From positions 123,379 through 187,378 of the forward strand of contig NZ_JBMERR010000008.1 of NCBI RefSeq assembly GCF_048820915.1: a stretch of 64,000 nucleotides of DNA. Direction: 5' to 3'. Positions 1-8,045 of the stretch are shown one piece after another; position 1 is the stretch's first letter; each line of letters opens with the position of its first letter. Origin of the DNA: Cribrihabitans_A pelagius (GTDB lineage: Bacteria; Pseudomonadota; Alphaproteobacteria; Rhodobacterales; Rhodobacteraceae). The notes beneath the pieces were generated by a model. The model was given only the letters and a program-made list of their open reading frames with translations, was not told the origin of the DNA and ran no database searches. The translations under genes and the position numbers were made by a program.

Positions 1-194
1 AGCGACAGACCCAGAAGCTCGCCGAACATCTGGCTGATCTCCGGCGCGGTTGTGAAATCGCCCGCCGCGCCAAAGGGATCGCGGGTGCTGTAATACCCCT
101 CCTGCGGGTCGAGCAGGCAGGCGGCCATGTAGTCGGCGACCGAAATCGGGCCTTCGGCCCGGATGCGGGCCTTCAGGCGGTCGGCAAGCCTCAT
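1..194 (-). CDS. MidA/NDUFAF7-like SAM-dependent methyltransferase, N-terminal part only
   Basis: Only the first 64 residues are inside the window; the rest lies beyond base 1. The visible part opens with MRLADRLKARIRAEGPISVA and then has GYYSTRDPFGAAGDFTTAPE, which is the characteristic N-terminus of the MidA/NDUFAF7 (DUF185) methyltransferase family. Members methylate an arginine of a respiratory complex I subunit in mitochondria; the bacterial role is less certain. The ATG overlaps the stop codon of lgt in an ATGA arrangement, so the two are co-transcribed and probably translationally coupled. lgt followed by this gene is a common order in Rhodobacteraceae. Confidence 0.85.
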   Translation of the reverse strand, partial: MRLADRLKARIRAEGPISVADYMAACLLDPQEGYYSTRDPFGAAGDFTTAPEISQMFGELLGLS

Positions 195-1090
195 GCCGCG
201 CTCCGCGCGCGCTTCAGTGCCCGCAGCAGGAAGACCAGTCCCAGCGCAATCATCGGCAGCGACAGGATTTGCCCCATGGTGAGCCCGTAGCCGCTGATAT
301 GCCACGCGAGCCCCAGCGGGTTGCCGGGGGTGACGAATTGCGCATCGGGCTGGCGCACTAACTCCACCAGGAAGCGCGCCAGGCCATAGCCCGCAAGGAA
401 CGTCCCCAGGATCAACCCCGGCCGGTGGAACGCGCCGCGCCGCCAGGCCATCCACAAAAGCAGAACGCCCAGGATCAGCCCCTCCATCGCCGCCTCATAC
501 AGCTGCGAGGGGTGGCGCGCGCAGAGCTCCCCGAGCGCCTGGCCGCAGTCCTGCGCAGCGCGGCCCGGGAAGGCGACGCCCCAGGGAAGGTCGGTCGGGC
601 GGCCCCAAAGCTCGGCATTGACGAAATTGGCAATCCGCCCGAGCAGCAGCCCCGGCGGCACAGTGTGGGCGATCAGGTCGGCGATCTGCAGCTTGGGGAT
701 TTTGTGGCGCTGCGCATAAATCAGCACCGCCAGCACCACCCCCAGAAGCCCGCCATGAAAGGCCATGCCGCCCTGCCAGATCCGCAGGATCTCGCCCGGG
801 TTCGCGAAGTAGTAGGCCGGCTGGTAGAACAGCACAAAGCCGAGCCGCCCGCCAAAGATCACGCCGAGGATGATCCAGGTCAGCAGATCCTCCATCTGCT
901 GCGGCTGCATCGGCGGCGTCTGCGCGGGCCAGAGCGCGGGGCGGCGAAGCGCCGCGACGGCGAGCCGCCAGGCAATCACAATACCCGCAATATAGGCCAG
1001 CGCATACCAGCGCAGAGCGAACTCCATGCCGCCGATGGCGATAGAAAAGATCTCGGGCGAAAGGTCGGGGAAGGGGATCATGGCCTGCAT
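191..1090 (-). CDS. lgt: Prolipoprotein diacylglyceryl transferase
   Basis: Inner-membrane enzyme that transfers diacylglycerol from phosphatidylglycerol to the lipobox cysteine of prolipoproteins, the first step of lipoprotein maturation. The 299-residue protein has about seven hydrophobic segments, the conserved HGGLLG loop near residues 112-117, and the Lgt signature GRIANFVNAE at 151-160 followed by LWGRP. Length is normal. There are two in-frame ATGs at the start (1090 and 1081); either could be used. It shares a 4-bp ATGA overlap with the downstream methyltransferase and is divergent from the UbiK-like gene at 1187. Substrates encoded in this window include the M48 protease lipoprotein and a very small lipoprotein. 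Confidence 0.96.
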   Translation of the reverse strand: MQAMIPFPDLSPEIFSIAIGGMEFALRWYALAYIAGIVIAWRLAVAALRRPALWPAQTPPMQPQQMEDLLTWIILGVIFGGRLGFVLFYQPAYYFANPGEILRIWQGGMAFHGGLLGVVLAVLIYAQRHKIPKLQIADLIAHTVPPGLLLGRIANFVNAELWGRPTDLPWGVAFPGRAAQDCGQALGELCARHPSQLYEAAMEGLILGVLLLWMAWRRGAFHRPGLILGTFLAGYGLARFLVELVRQPDAQFVTPGNPLGLAWHISGYGLTMGQILSLPMIALGLVFLLRALKRARSAA

Positions 1091-1186
1091 GGAGTCTCAA
1101 TGCCTCTGCATCTTGGGGGAAGTCAACGGCTTGCCGCGACGGCTTTGCTTGCCCATATAGGAAGCAGCCCTGAGACGGAGTAGACA

Positions 1187-1468
1187 ATGCAGAGCCGCAA
1201 CAAGATCCTGGACGACATCTCCCAGCTGATGACCAACGCAATGGGCGTGGCCCAGGGCGCGCGGGAGGAAGCGGAAACCGCGATGAAGAGCATGATCGAC
1301 CGCTGGCTGGCCGACCGCGATTTCGTCACCCGCGAGGAATTCGACGCGGTGCGCGCGATGGCGCAGAAGGCGCGCGAGGAAAACGCGGCGCTGAAGGCGC
1401 GCCTGGACGCGCTGGAGGCCGCGGGCGGTGCGGCCGCAGGCGGCAGCGCGCAGCAGGCGGACGGCTGA
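1187..1468 (+). CDS. UbiK/YqiC-like accessory factor (BMFP domain)
   Basis: A 93-residue, highly helical protein. The N-terminal half (residues 1-45) is amphipathic. Residues 48-80 form a coiled coil of Glu/Ala/Arg/Leu heptads, followed by a Gly/Ala-rich tail. This matches the BMFP/YqiC family, called UbiK in enterobacteria, a trimeric membrane-associated factor that supports aerobic ubiquinone synthesis. The assignment to UbiK function is by family; no catalytic residues exist to check. It is a single gene, divergent from lgt and closed by a rho-independent terminator at 1496-1526. Confidence 0.8.
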   Translation: MQSRNKILDDISQLMTNAMGVAQGAREEAETAMKSMIDRWLADRDFVTREEFDAVRAMAQKAREENAALKARLDALEAAGGAAAGGSAQQADG

Positions 1469-1495
1469 GCGAAAAGGCCGCACACAAGTGCACGG

Positions 1496-1526
1496 CGCGC
1501 CGCGGCTCCGGTCCGGCGCGTTTTTT
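1496..1526 (+). terminator. Rho-independent terminator of the UbiK-like gene
   Basis: Stem CGCGCCG (1496-1502) pairs with CGGCGCG (1514-1520) across an 11-nt loop and is followed directly by six T residues. Confidence 0.8.
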
Positions 1527-1661
1527 GCATTTGGCCCCTCCTAACGCTGCCTGGATTTCGAGCGGGTTCTGGTCGCTTTCCGCCCGCCGGGTCGGAAACC
1601 GCACAGCTTGATGCGCCGATTCCGCTAGAAGCCTCCTCTGGTTTAGAAGAAGGTCACAGCC

Positions 1662-2213
1662 ATGGTTGCGGTTTTTTCGGTGCCGAATGCGTTCACGATG
1701 CGGGAATGCGCGGAAATTATTACCCTTGCCAAAGCCGCCCCCGCCAGCGAGGCGCTGCTGGTCGGCCGCAACCGCGACCACAACCTGCGCCGCGGCGGGC
1801 TGGTCTGGCTGGACGACGTGGCCGGAACGGGCTGGGTCATGCAGCGGCTGATCTCGCTGGTGCGCCGGGCCAATCGCGAGGCTTTCGATTTCGACCTGCG
1901 CGAATTTGCCGAAAGCCCGCAGGTCGCCAGCTACAGGGCCAGCGACGGCGGCCTTTTTGCCTGGCATTCCGATATCGGCGACGGGCCGGTCGCGGGCAAG
2001 CGCAAGCTCACGCTTGTTGTGCAGCTCAGCAAGCCTGGCGCCTATGATGGCGGCGATCTCGAGGTCATGCCGGGCGCCCAAGTGGTCCCGGCTAGCCGCA
2101 GCCAGGGCAGCGCCACGGTGTTCCCAAGCTTCCTGCTGCACCAAGTAACGCCGGTCACCCGCGGTGAGCGCAAGTCGCTGACGGTCTGGGCACACGGCCC
2201 CGCCTTCCGCTGA
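1662..2213 (+). CDS. 2-oxoglutarate/Fe(II)-dependent oxygenase (PKHD/prolyl-4-hydroxylase type)
   Basis: A 183-residue single-domain protein of the double-stranded beta-helix oxygenase fold. The iron-binding facial triad is visible as H102-x-D104 in WHSDIGDG and H160 in SFLLHQVTPV; R170 (GERKSLTVW) is the expected 2-oxoglutarate anchor. It resembles the catalytic part of PiuC/PKHD hydroxylases, but lacks the C-terminal extension of PiuC. The substrate is unknown. GAAGAAGG lies upstream of the start as a ribosome site. It is monocistronic, ending in a long hairpin at 2237-2275. Confidence 0.88.
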   Translation: MVAVFSVPNAFTMRECAEIITLAKAAPASEALLVGRNRDHNLRRGGLVWLDDVAGTGWVMQRLISLVRRANREAFDFDLREFAESPQVASYRASDGGLFAWHSDIGDGPVAGKRKLTLVVQLSKPGAYDGGDLEVMPGAQVVPASRSQGSATVFPSFLLHQVTPVTRGERKSLTVWAHGPAFR

Positions 2214-2236
2214 CCTCTGCCCTTCGCTGAACAGGG

Positions 2237-2280
2237 CTGCAGTGCGCCAGTCCCGCCGGGGCTGGCGCACTGCAGAATTT
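2237..2280 (+). terminator. Long perfect hairpin, terminator of the oxygenase gene
   Basis: CTGCAGTGCGCCAG (2237-2250) pairs perfectly over 14 bp with CTGGCGCACTGCAG (2262-2275), with an 11-nt loop and an AATTTT tail. The stem is strong but the T-tract is short. Confidence 0.7.
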
Positions 2281-2366
2281 TCAATATCATACATTGTTGC
2301 GGCGCAGCAAAAGCCGAGGGCGGCGCGTTTGGCCCGGCAGGCTCCTTAAGCCGGCATTTTGGGGTC

Positions 2367-2385
2367 TGTGGATAGTTCATCCACA
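2367..2385. promoter_or_regulatory. Two convergent DnaA-box-like 9-mers
   Basis: In the 333-bp gap 2214-2546, TGTGGATAG (2367-2375) is an 8/9 match to a DnaA box on one strand and TCATCCACA (2377-2385) is an 8/9 match on the other, one base apart. Nothing else in the gap is convincing apart from the hairpin at 2237 and the ribosome site of the next gene. The pair could equally be a generic palindromic operator for the YbjN gene. Confidence 0.3.
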
Positions 2386-2546
2386 AGTTATTGCAGATAT
2401 CCCCAAATAAAGGGTTGCTACGCTGCTAATTCGCCTCCACCATATCTGGTAGGGAGCGGGGCTCTCTCCCCGTCCCTTGGTATAGAAAACCAGCCGCTTG
2501 CGGTGCATCGCACCCTGTTGACTGGATAATACAAAGAGGTGGCACC

Positions 2547-3047
2547 ATGGCACTTTCCGAGCATCACCTGGACGACGAGATTCATCCGATCGACATTGCC
2601 GAGCATCTGGCTGCGCATCACGACTGGGATTTCGACAGGGTCGGCGACGATCAGATCGCGATGTCGGTGGAGGGGCAATGGCGCACCTATTCGCTGACGC
2701 TCGCCTGGTCCGGCCACGAGGAATGCCTGCGGCTGGTCTGCAGCTTCGAGATGGAGCCGCCGGAGGCCAAGCTGCCGCAGCTCTACGAGCTATTGAACGC
2801 GATGAACGACCAGTGCTGGGACGGCGCCTTCACCTATTGGCCGGACCACAAGCTGATGCTGTTCCGCTACGGGCTGATGCTGACCGGCGGGCAGGTGCCC
2901 TCGCCGCAGCAGATCGACGCGATGATCAACGCCGCGGTGGCGCAGTCGGAACGTTACTACCCGGCGATCCAGCTCGCGGTCTGGGGCGAACGCCCGGCGG
3001 CGGAGGCGATGCAGGTCGCCATTGCGGAGGCCTACGGGCGCGCGTAA
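2547..3047 (+). CDS. YbjN domain-containing protein
   Basis: A 166-residue soluble acidic protein with the alternating alpha/beta pattern of the YbjN (DUF1790) family, related to type III secretion chaperone folds. Typical family stretches are WRTYSLTLAW (about 46-55), LRLVCSFEMEPPE (about 61-73) and the C-terminal AVAQSERYYPAIQLAVWG (about 129-146). No enzymatic residues are known. In E. coli the family is linked to motility and stress, but the role here is unknown. A clear GAGGTGG ribosome site precedes the ATG. It sits 41 bp upstream of proC on the same strand, a conserved neighbour in roseobacters. Confidence 0.85.
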   Translation: MALSEHHLDDEIHPIDIAEHLAAHHDWDFDRVGDDQIAMSVEGQWRTYSLTLAWSGHEECLRLVCSFEMEPPEAKLPQLYELLNAMNDQCWDGAFTYWPDHKLMLFRYGLMLTGGQVPSPQQIDAMINAAVAQSERYYPAIQLAVWGERPAAEAMQVAIAEAYGRA

Positions 3048-3088
3048 ACCTTTGCCCTGAACCGGAGGACCTATAGGGGAGGGGCAAG

Positions 3089-3904
3089 ATGGACATGCAG
3101 GATATCGCTGCGCGCGGCCTGGTGCTGCTGGGCTGCGGCAAGATGGGATCGGCGATGCTGGCCGGCTGGCTGGAAGGCGGTCTGCCTGCGGCTTCGGTCT
3201 GGGTGATCGACCCGCGCCCGTCGGAGTGGCTGCGGGAGATCGGCGTCAACATCAACGCCGATCTCCCCTCCGATCCGGGCATCGTGCTGATCGCGGTGAA
3301 GCCGCAGATGATGGGCGTGGCCTTGCCCAGTCTGCAGGCCTTCGGCAATGGCAGCACGCTGTTCATCTCGGTGGCGGCGGGCACCTCGATCGCCACTTAC
3401 GAGGACATGCTGGGCAGCCAGACGCCGATCGTGCGGGCCATGCCCAACACCCCCGCAGCCGTTGGCCGCGGCATCACCGCGCTGATCGGCAACGGCCACA
3501 CCGGCCAGGAGGACCTCGCCCGTGCGGAGGCGCTCCTGTCTGCGGTGGGCCAGACCGTGAGGCTCGAAAACGAAGGCCAGATGGACGCGGTGACGGGGGT
3601 CAGCGGCTCGGGGCCCGCTTATGTTTTTCACCTGATCGAAACGCTCGCTGCCGCGGGCGAGGCGCAGGGGCTGCCTGCGGAGCTTGCTATGCAGCTGGCC
3701 AAGGCCACCGTCGCGGGTGCCGGTGCGCTGGCGGAGGCGGCCCAAGAGAGCCCCAGCCAGCTTCGCGTCAACGTGACCAGCCCCAATGGCACCACCCAGG
3801 CGGCGCTTGAGGTGCTGATGGACGCAGAAAACGGCTTCCCGGCGCTCCTGAAGCGTGCGGTGACGGCGGCAACAGAACGCTCTAAGGAACTGTCCCGTGG
3901 CTGA
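3089..3904 (+). CDS. proC: Pyrroline-5-carboxylate reductase
   Basis: Catalyses the last step of proline synthesis, NAD(P)H-dependent reduction of pyrroline-5-carboxylate. The 271-residue protein begins with a Rossmann dinucleotide loop (GCGKMGSAMLAGWLEGG, about 12-28). It carries AVKPQMM, then AMPNTPAAVGRGI, and the C-terminal dimerisation/active-site signature SGSGPAYVF with the following helix EAQGLPAELAMQLAKATV. Length is normal. A purine-rich GGGGAGGGG ribosome site lies before the ATG. The last 8 bp overlap the CsaA-like gene. Confidence 0.95.
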   Translation: MDMQDIAARGLVLLGCGKMGSAMLAGWLEGGLPAASVWVIDPRPSEWLREIGVNINADLPSDPGIVLIAVKPQMMGVALPSLQAFGNGSTLFISVAAGTSIATYEDMLGSQTPIVRAMPNTPAAVGRGITALIGNGHTGQEDLARAEALLSAVGQTVRLENEGQMDAVTGVSGSGPAYVFHLIETLAAAGEAQGLPAELAMQLAKATVAGAGALAEAAQESPSQLRVNVTSPNGTTQAALEVLMDAENGFPALLKRAVTAATERSKELSRG

Positions 3905-4235
3905 AATTTCTTTTGATGACTTCATGAAGGTCGACATCCGCGCGGGCGAAGTGGTGCGCGCCGAACCCTACCCGGAGGCGCGCAAGCCTGCGATCAAGCT
4001 CTGGGTCGATTTCGGCCCGGAGATCGGCGTGAAGAAGAGCTCGGCGCAGATTACGGCGCATTACACGCCGGAAACGCTGGTGGGCAAGCACGTGCTGGCG
4101 GTCGTAAACTTCCCCCCCCGGCAGATCGGCAGGTTCATGTCCGAGGTCCTGGTGCTGGGTCTGCCGGACGAAACTGGAGAGATTGTGCTGGCGGGCCCGG
4201 ACGGGAAGGTGCCGCTGGGCGGGAGGATGCACTGA
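3897..4235 (+). CDS. csaA: CsaA-like tRNA-binding-domain protein
   Basis: A 112-residue single OB-fold protein of the tRNA-binding (EMAP-like) family. Motifs visible are VDIRAGEVVRAEPYPEARKPA near the start, SSAQITAHYTPE in the middle and FPPRQIGRFMSEVLVLG near residues 72-88, all typical of CsaA. In Bacillus CsaA is an export-related chaperone, and tRNA binding has been shown for homologues; the role here is inferred only by family. It overlaps proC by 8 bp and is one base from the dehydrogenase start, so the three form one transcription unit. Confidence 0.88.
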   Translation: MAEISFDDFMKVDIRAGEVVRAEPYPEARKPAIKLWVDFGPEIGVKKSSAQITAHYTPETLVGKHVLAVVNFPPRQIGRFMSEVLVLGLPDETGEIVLAGPDGKVPLGGRMH

Positions 4236-4236
4236 G

Positions 4237-5190
4237 ATGAAGGTCCTGATCACACGTCCGATGACCGCGGCGGTGGAGGCACGGGCGCGCGCCGCCTTTG
4301 CGGAGCTGGAGATCCGGGAGAGCACCGCGGTGCTGAGCGAAGCCGAGATGCAGCGCGCGCTTACGGAGTTCGACGTGGTTGTGCCGACACTGGGCGATGC
4401 GTTTTCGGCAGAGGTCTTTGCCAGGGCCGGCAGCCCCCGCTGCAAGCTCTTGGCCAACTTTGGCGTCGGCTACAACCATATCGACGTGGCAGCCGCGCGC
4501 GCCGCGGGGGTTGAGGTGACCAACACGCCCGGCGCGGTGACCGATGCCACCGCCGATATCGCGCTGACGCTGATCCTGATGTCGGCGCGCCGCGCGGGCG
4601 AAGGCGAGCGGCTGGTGCGCGCCGGCCAGTGGCAGGGCTGGCATCCGACCCAGATGCTGGGGCATCATGTCACCGGCAAGCGCGTTGGCATCGCCGGTAT
4701 GGGCCGGATCGGCCAGGCCATCGCGCGGCGCTGCCACTTCGGCTTTGGCATGGAGGTGTCCTACGTGGCGCGCTCCACGAAAGCGCTGGATTTTCCGGCC
4801 ACCCGCGCGGACAGCCTCTTGGCGCTGGCGGCAGACGCGGATTACCTTGTCGCGGCGGTGCCGGGCGGTTCTGAAACTCGCCACATGATCGACACCGATG
4901 TGCTGGCGGCGATGCCCGCCCACGCGCATCTCATCAACATCGCGCGCGGCGAAGTGGTGCAGGAAGCGGCGCTCATCGAGGCTTTGCAGGCAGGCCGGAT
5001 CGGCGGCGCGGGGCTGGATGTCTACGAGTTCGAGCCGAAGGTGCCGCAGGCGCTGATCGATCTGGATAATGTGACCCTGCTGCCGCATCTGGGCACAGCG
5101 ACCGAAGAAGTGCGCAGCAACATGGGGCACATGGCGCTCGACAATGCGGCGGCCTTTATTGCGGGTGCGCCGGTGCCGAATCCGGTCTGA
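4237..5190 (+). CDS. D-2-hydroxyacid dehydrogenase (D-glycerate/hydroxypyruvate reductase type)
   Basis: A 317-residue NAD(P)-dependent oxidoreductase. The substrate-binding loop FGVGYNHIDVAAA lies near residue 75. The Rossmann motif GIAGMGRIGQAIARR is near 150, followed by an Arg-containing VARSTK that may favour NADPH. The catalytic Arg is in NIARGEVV, with a Glu downstream and the proton-relay His in LLPHLGTATEEVR. Best fit is glyoxylate/hydroxypyruvate reductase or D-glycerate dehydrogenase, but substrate cannot be fixed from sequence. The start at 4237 follows the CsaA-like stop by one base. The gene ends 46 bp from the convergent tdk. Confidence 0.88.
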   Translation: MKVLITRPMTAAVEARARAAFAELEIRESTAVLSEAEMQRALTEFDVVVPTLGDAFSAEVFARAGSPRCKLLANFGVGYNHIDVAAARAAGVEVTNTPGAVTDATADIALTLILMSARRAGEGERLVRAGQWQGWHPTQMLGHHVTGKRVGIAGMGRIGQAIARRCHFGFGMEVSYVARSTKALDFPATRADSLLALAADADYLVAAVPGGSETRHMIDTDVLAAMPAHAHLINIARGEVVQEAALIEALQAGRIGGAGLDVYEFEPKVPQALIDLDNVTLLPHLGTATEEVRSNMGHMALDNAAAFIAGAPVPNPV

Positions 5191-5236
5191 GACTTAGCGG
5201 GCATGGGCGAGGGGCAGCTCAAATCCGCAGTGCCGC

Positions 5237-5839
5237 TTACCCGCTGGCGCCGCCCTCGGGCAGGTCGCCAACCGCCTGGCGCCAATGGCGGCGGCAGAGC
5301 GACACATAGGTCTCGTTGCCGCCGATCTGCACCTGGTCGCCCTCGGTCAGCACCCGGCCCTCGCCGTCCTGGCGCACCACCATCGTGGCTTTCTTGCCGC
5401 AGTGGCAGATGGTGCGCACCTCGCGCATCTCGTCGGCCAGCGCCAGCAGCGTCGCCGAGCCGGGAAACAGCTTGCCCTGGAAATCCACCCTGAGCCCGAA
5501 GGCCAGCACCGGCACCCGCAGGTCATCCACCACGCGCGCCAGCTGCCAGACCTGCTCCGGCGTCAGGAACTGCGCCTCGTCGACGAAGATTGCCGCCACT
5601 GCCCCGCGCGCCAGCCGCGCTTGGATGCGGGCAAAGAGATCGTCGCCCTCGGCAAAGGTATCGGCGCGCTCACCGATGCCGATGCGCGACGCAATCCGGC
5701 CCGGCCCGGCGCGGTTGTCGAGCTGGGCGGTCAGCAGGTAGGTCTCCATGTCATTTTCGCGGTAGTTGTGCGAGGCTTGCAGCAGCACCGTCGACTTGCC
5801 CGCGTTCATGGTGGAGTAGTGGAAATAGAGTTTCGCCAT
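5237..5839 (-). CDS. tdk: Thymidine kinase, type II
   Basis: ATP-dependent salvage kinase for thymidine. The 200-residue protein starts at MAKLYFHYST with the P-loop MNAGKST (K15, S16). The catalytic Glu is E88 in IFVDEAQF. The lasso-domain zinc ligands are C145, C147, C182 and H185. This start gives the normal family length; the open frame continues upstream but without conserved sequence. It stands alone, convergent with the dehydrogenase gene. Confidence 0.95.
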   Translation of the reverse strand: MAKLYFHYSTMNAGKSTVLLQASHNYRENDMETYLLTAQLDNRAGPGRIASRIGIGERADTFAEGDDLFARIQARLARGAVAAIFVDEAQFLTPEQVWQLARVVDDLRVPVLAFGLRVDFQGKLFPGSATLLALADEMREVRTICHCGKKATMVVRQDGEGRVLTEGDQVQIGGNETYVSLCRRHWRQAVGDLPEGGASG

Positions 5840-6208
5840 GGCCGCGGGTTTAGCCGCTGGGGGCGGCAAGGGAAACCTCAAACCGGGCCGGCACCGGCCG
5901 CTGTTGCAGGGGCGTTGCAGAAGGCCCGCCGGGGCAGCAACGGCAGGGGCGAAATACCCCGCGTGCGGCCGCTGACATCCCCCGGCGAGCGCAGTTTCCG
6001 GGCAGATCAATTGCCCCCTCCGCGCAACGTCACTCACTCGTTGCGGCAGGCACCACATAATTAGTGCGGAAGGTATCACGGCACTCGCTAGGTCCCCGGA
6101 ACCCTTAGGGATGGATAAGGTTTCGCAATTCCCTTACAACTTTGGCATGGGAATTATTAAGCTCCGTTCCCCATAGCGGGCGGGGCACGCATACCAAGCA
6201 GGAATTCA
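5840..6208. other. 369-bp intergenic region between tdk and the CII-like gene
   Basis: Divergent promoter region. It contains no credible reading frame, hairpin with T-tract or tRNA. The 90 bp nearest 6209 are noticeably richer in A+T than the flanks and probably hold the promoter of the CII-like gene, but I could not pick a well-spaced -35/-10 pair. Confidence 0.5.
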
Positions 6209-6673
6209 ATGGCAGACATTGGCACTTATCTGAAACAACATACAGAGGCGCTGGTGAAGGACGTGGGCATCGAAGCCGCCTGTCAGATCACCGGCAAATC
6301 CAAGGCAACGCTGGGGCGCTATTATTCCGAAAACGACGAACACGCCGACCGCTTCATCCCCGTGGATGCGGTGGCCCGGCTGGAGGGCGCGGCCTCCTAT
6401 CCGCATGTGACCTCGGCGCTGGCCGAGCTGAAGAACATCACGCTGTCCTACAACGGCAACGGCACCGCGTCAGAGGCCGGGCGCAGCGGCGGGGTTAATG
6501 CCGACGTGATCGCGCTGAGCCAGCGCTTTGCCCAACTGATGAGCGAATACCAGGCGGCGATTGCGGACGGCATCATCACCGTGAACGAGGCCAAACGGCT
6601 ATTGCGGGAAACCGTGCTTCTGCAGCAGGTCCTGCTGGACATGAAGCTGCACCTGGAAGAGGAAAGCGCCTGA
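6209..6673 (+). CDS. Phage-CII-like helix-turn-helix protein, orphan
   Basis: A 154-residue protein. Residues 1-65 look like the DNA-binding part of phage regulatory CII-type proteins: LKQHTEALVKDVGIEAACQI, then GKSKATLGRYYSEN as a recognition-helix region, then RFIPVDAVARLEG. Residues 95-154 are predicted helical and heptad-like (QRFAQLMSEYQAAIADGIIT, LLQQVLLDMKLHLEEE) and may mediate oligomerisation. There are no phage genes around it. It is framed by host genes and closed by a terminator at 6764, so it looks like a domesticated regulator conserved in Rhodobacteraceae. Its targets are unknown. Confidence 0.75.
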   Translation: MADIGTYLKQHTEALVKDVGIEAACQITGKSKATLGRYYSENDEHADRFIPVDAVARLEGAASYPHVTSALAELKNITLSYNGNGTASEAGRSGGVNADVIALSQRFAQLMSEYQAAIADGIITVNEAKRLLRETVLLQQVLLDMKLHLEEESA

Positions 6674-6763
6674 CCGGCCTGGACCGCAATGCGGGCCCGC
6701 CTCTACGGCAAAGCAGCGGAAACGCCTCAATGAGAGGTTGAGTTTTTCGCCTCTCACGATGCG

Positions 6764-6800
6764 GCGCGGTTGCCCCTGGCACCGCGCTTTTCGTTTTTTT
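6764..6800 (+). terminator. Rho-independent terminator in the 6674-6979 gap
   Basis: GCGCGG plus TGCC pair with GGCA plus CCGCGC around a short loop (one bulged T), followed by TTTTCGTTTTTTT. A second small inverted repeat TGAGAGG/CCTCTCA (6731-6756) lies just upstream. The rest of the 306-bp gap before the RND operon holds nothing else I recognise. Confidence 0.75.
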
Positions 6801-6979
6801 GGCCCCGGCGCATATATTTACGTGAGGTTCCACTGCTGGACGGCGGCAAATGTAATCTTTGTCACAGGGAATTCAGGCGAACCGGTGTATAGGCACCGCC
6901 CTGGGTCCCCTTGCCCAGCAGGCATCGCGGCACCAGGCGGCCAATTTCCGGCCGGCACCGTCGGAGAAGGAGAGAGAGA

Positions 6980-8035
6980 ATGCGATTGATACCACTCCTG
7001 ACCGCTTTTGCGGCGCTGTTACAGCTGGGCCAGGGCGCGGCGCAGGCGCAGGATGCGCCAAAGCCGGTGAAGCTGATCCAGACCGCTTCCGGCGCGGCGC
7101 AGATGGAGCGGCAGTTCTTCGGCCAGGTGGCTGCCAAGCAGACGGTGGACCTCGCATTTCAGGTGGGCGGGCAGATCCTCAAATTCCCGGTGACCGAGGG
7201 CAGCATTGTGCCCAAGGGCGCACTGATCGCGGAACTGGACCTTGAGCCTTTCGAGCTGAAGCTGGAACAGGCGCAGCTGCAGAAGGCCCAGGCCGACCGC
7301 ACCGTGGCGCGGCTGGAGAAGCTGACCGGCACCGTGAGCCAGGTCTCCATTGACGATGCCGAAACCGAGGCCGGACTCGCCCGCGTTGCGCTGCGGGATG
7401 CGGAATACGCGCTGGAGCACGCCACGCTGAATGCGCCGTTTGATGCGCTGGTCTCCAGCCGCGAGGCCGAGCAGTTCGCCACCGTCAGCGCCGGCACCCC
7501 GATCGTGCGGCTGCATGATCTGTCGGAACTGCATATCGAGGTGGATGTGCCGGAAATCCTGTTCCAGCGCGCCGACGAAAGCGATGTGGCGCGGATTTTT
7601 GCGACCTTCCCCGGCCAGCCCGGCGAATACCCGCTGGAGATCCTGGAATTCGATGCCGAGGCGAGCAGCGTCGGCCAGACCTACCGGGTCACCTTCCGGC
7701 TCGACCCGCCCGAGGAACGGCAGATTCTGCCCGGCGCCTCCGCCACCGTCACAGTGACGGTGGACACAGGCATTCAGGCAATCCGCCTGCCCGCTACGGC
7801 GCTGGTGATCTCACCCGAAGGCAACACCGGCGTGATGGTCTTCAATGCCGCAGACGAAGAAGCCGGCGCCGGTACCGGCACTGTGGCCTGGCAGCCCGTC
7901 GAAGTGGAGGCCACCCAGTATGGCGATTTCCGCGTGGCCGAGGGGCTCAGCGGCGGCGAGGAAGTCGTGCTGACCGGCGGCAGTGCGCTGAAGGACGGCC
8001 AGGCGGTTACCCGCTTCCGCGGCTTCGGCAACTGA
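6980..8035 (+). CDS. RND efflux periplasmic adaptor (membrane fusion protein)
   Basis: A 351-residue HlyD/AcrA-type adaptor. The start at MRLIPLLTAF is preceded by a strong purine-rich ribosome site and gives a Sec signal peptide ending near AQAQDA (about residue 24). The barrel-sandwich half-motif is GQVAAKQTVDLAFQVGGQI. A short alpha hairpin (EQAQLQKAQADRTVARLEKL) and the second half-motif (YALEHATLNAPFDALVSSRE) follow, then the beta-barrel and membrane-proximal domains. It bridges the inner-membrane pump at 8046, ten bases downstream, to an outer-membrane channel that is not encoded here. The substrate is unknown. Confidence 0.93.
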   Translation: MRLIPLLTAFAALLQLGQGAAQAQDAPKPVKLIQTASGAAQMERQFFGQVAAKQTVDLAFQVGGQILKFPVTEGSIVPKGALIAELDLEPFELKLEQAQLQKAQADRTVARLEKLTGTVSQVSIDDAETEAGLARVALRDAEYALEHATLNAPFDALVSSREAEQFATVSAGTPIVRLHDLSELHIEVDVPEILFQRADESDVARIFATFPGQPGEYPLEILEFDAEASSVGQTYRVTFRLDPPEERQILPGASATVTVTVDTGIQAIRLPATALVISPEGNTGVMVFNAADEEAGAGTGTVAWQPVEVEATQYGDFRVAEGLSGGEEVVLTGGSALKDGQAVTRFRGFGN

Positions 8036-8045
8036 GGCACGGATC

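Noticed and set aside
2367..2385. Replication origin suggested by DnaA-box-like sites
   Set aside because: Only two imperfect boxes, no AT-rich unwinding region, and no dnaA, parAB or repABC genes nearby.
6209..6673. Prophage suggested by the CII-like gene
   Set aside because: No integrase, structural or lysis genes, and both flanks are host genes.
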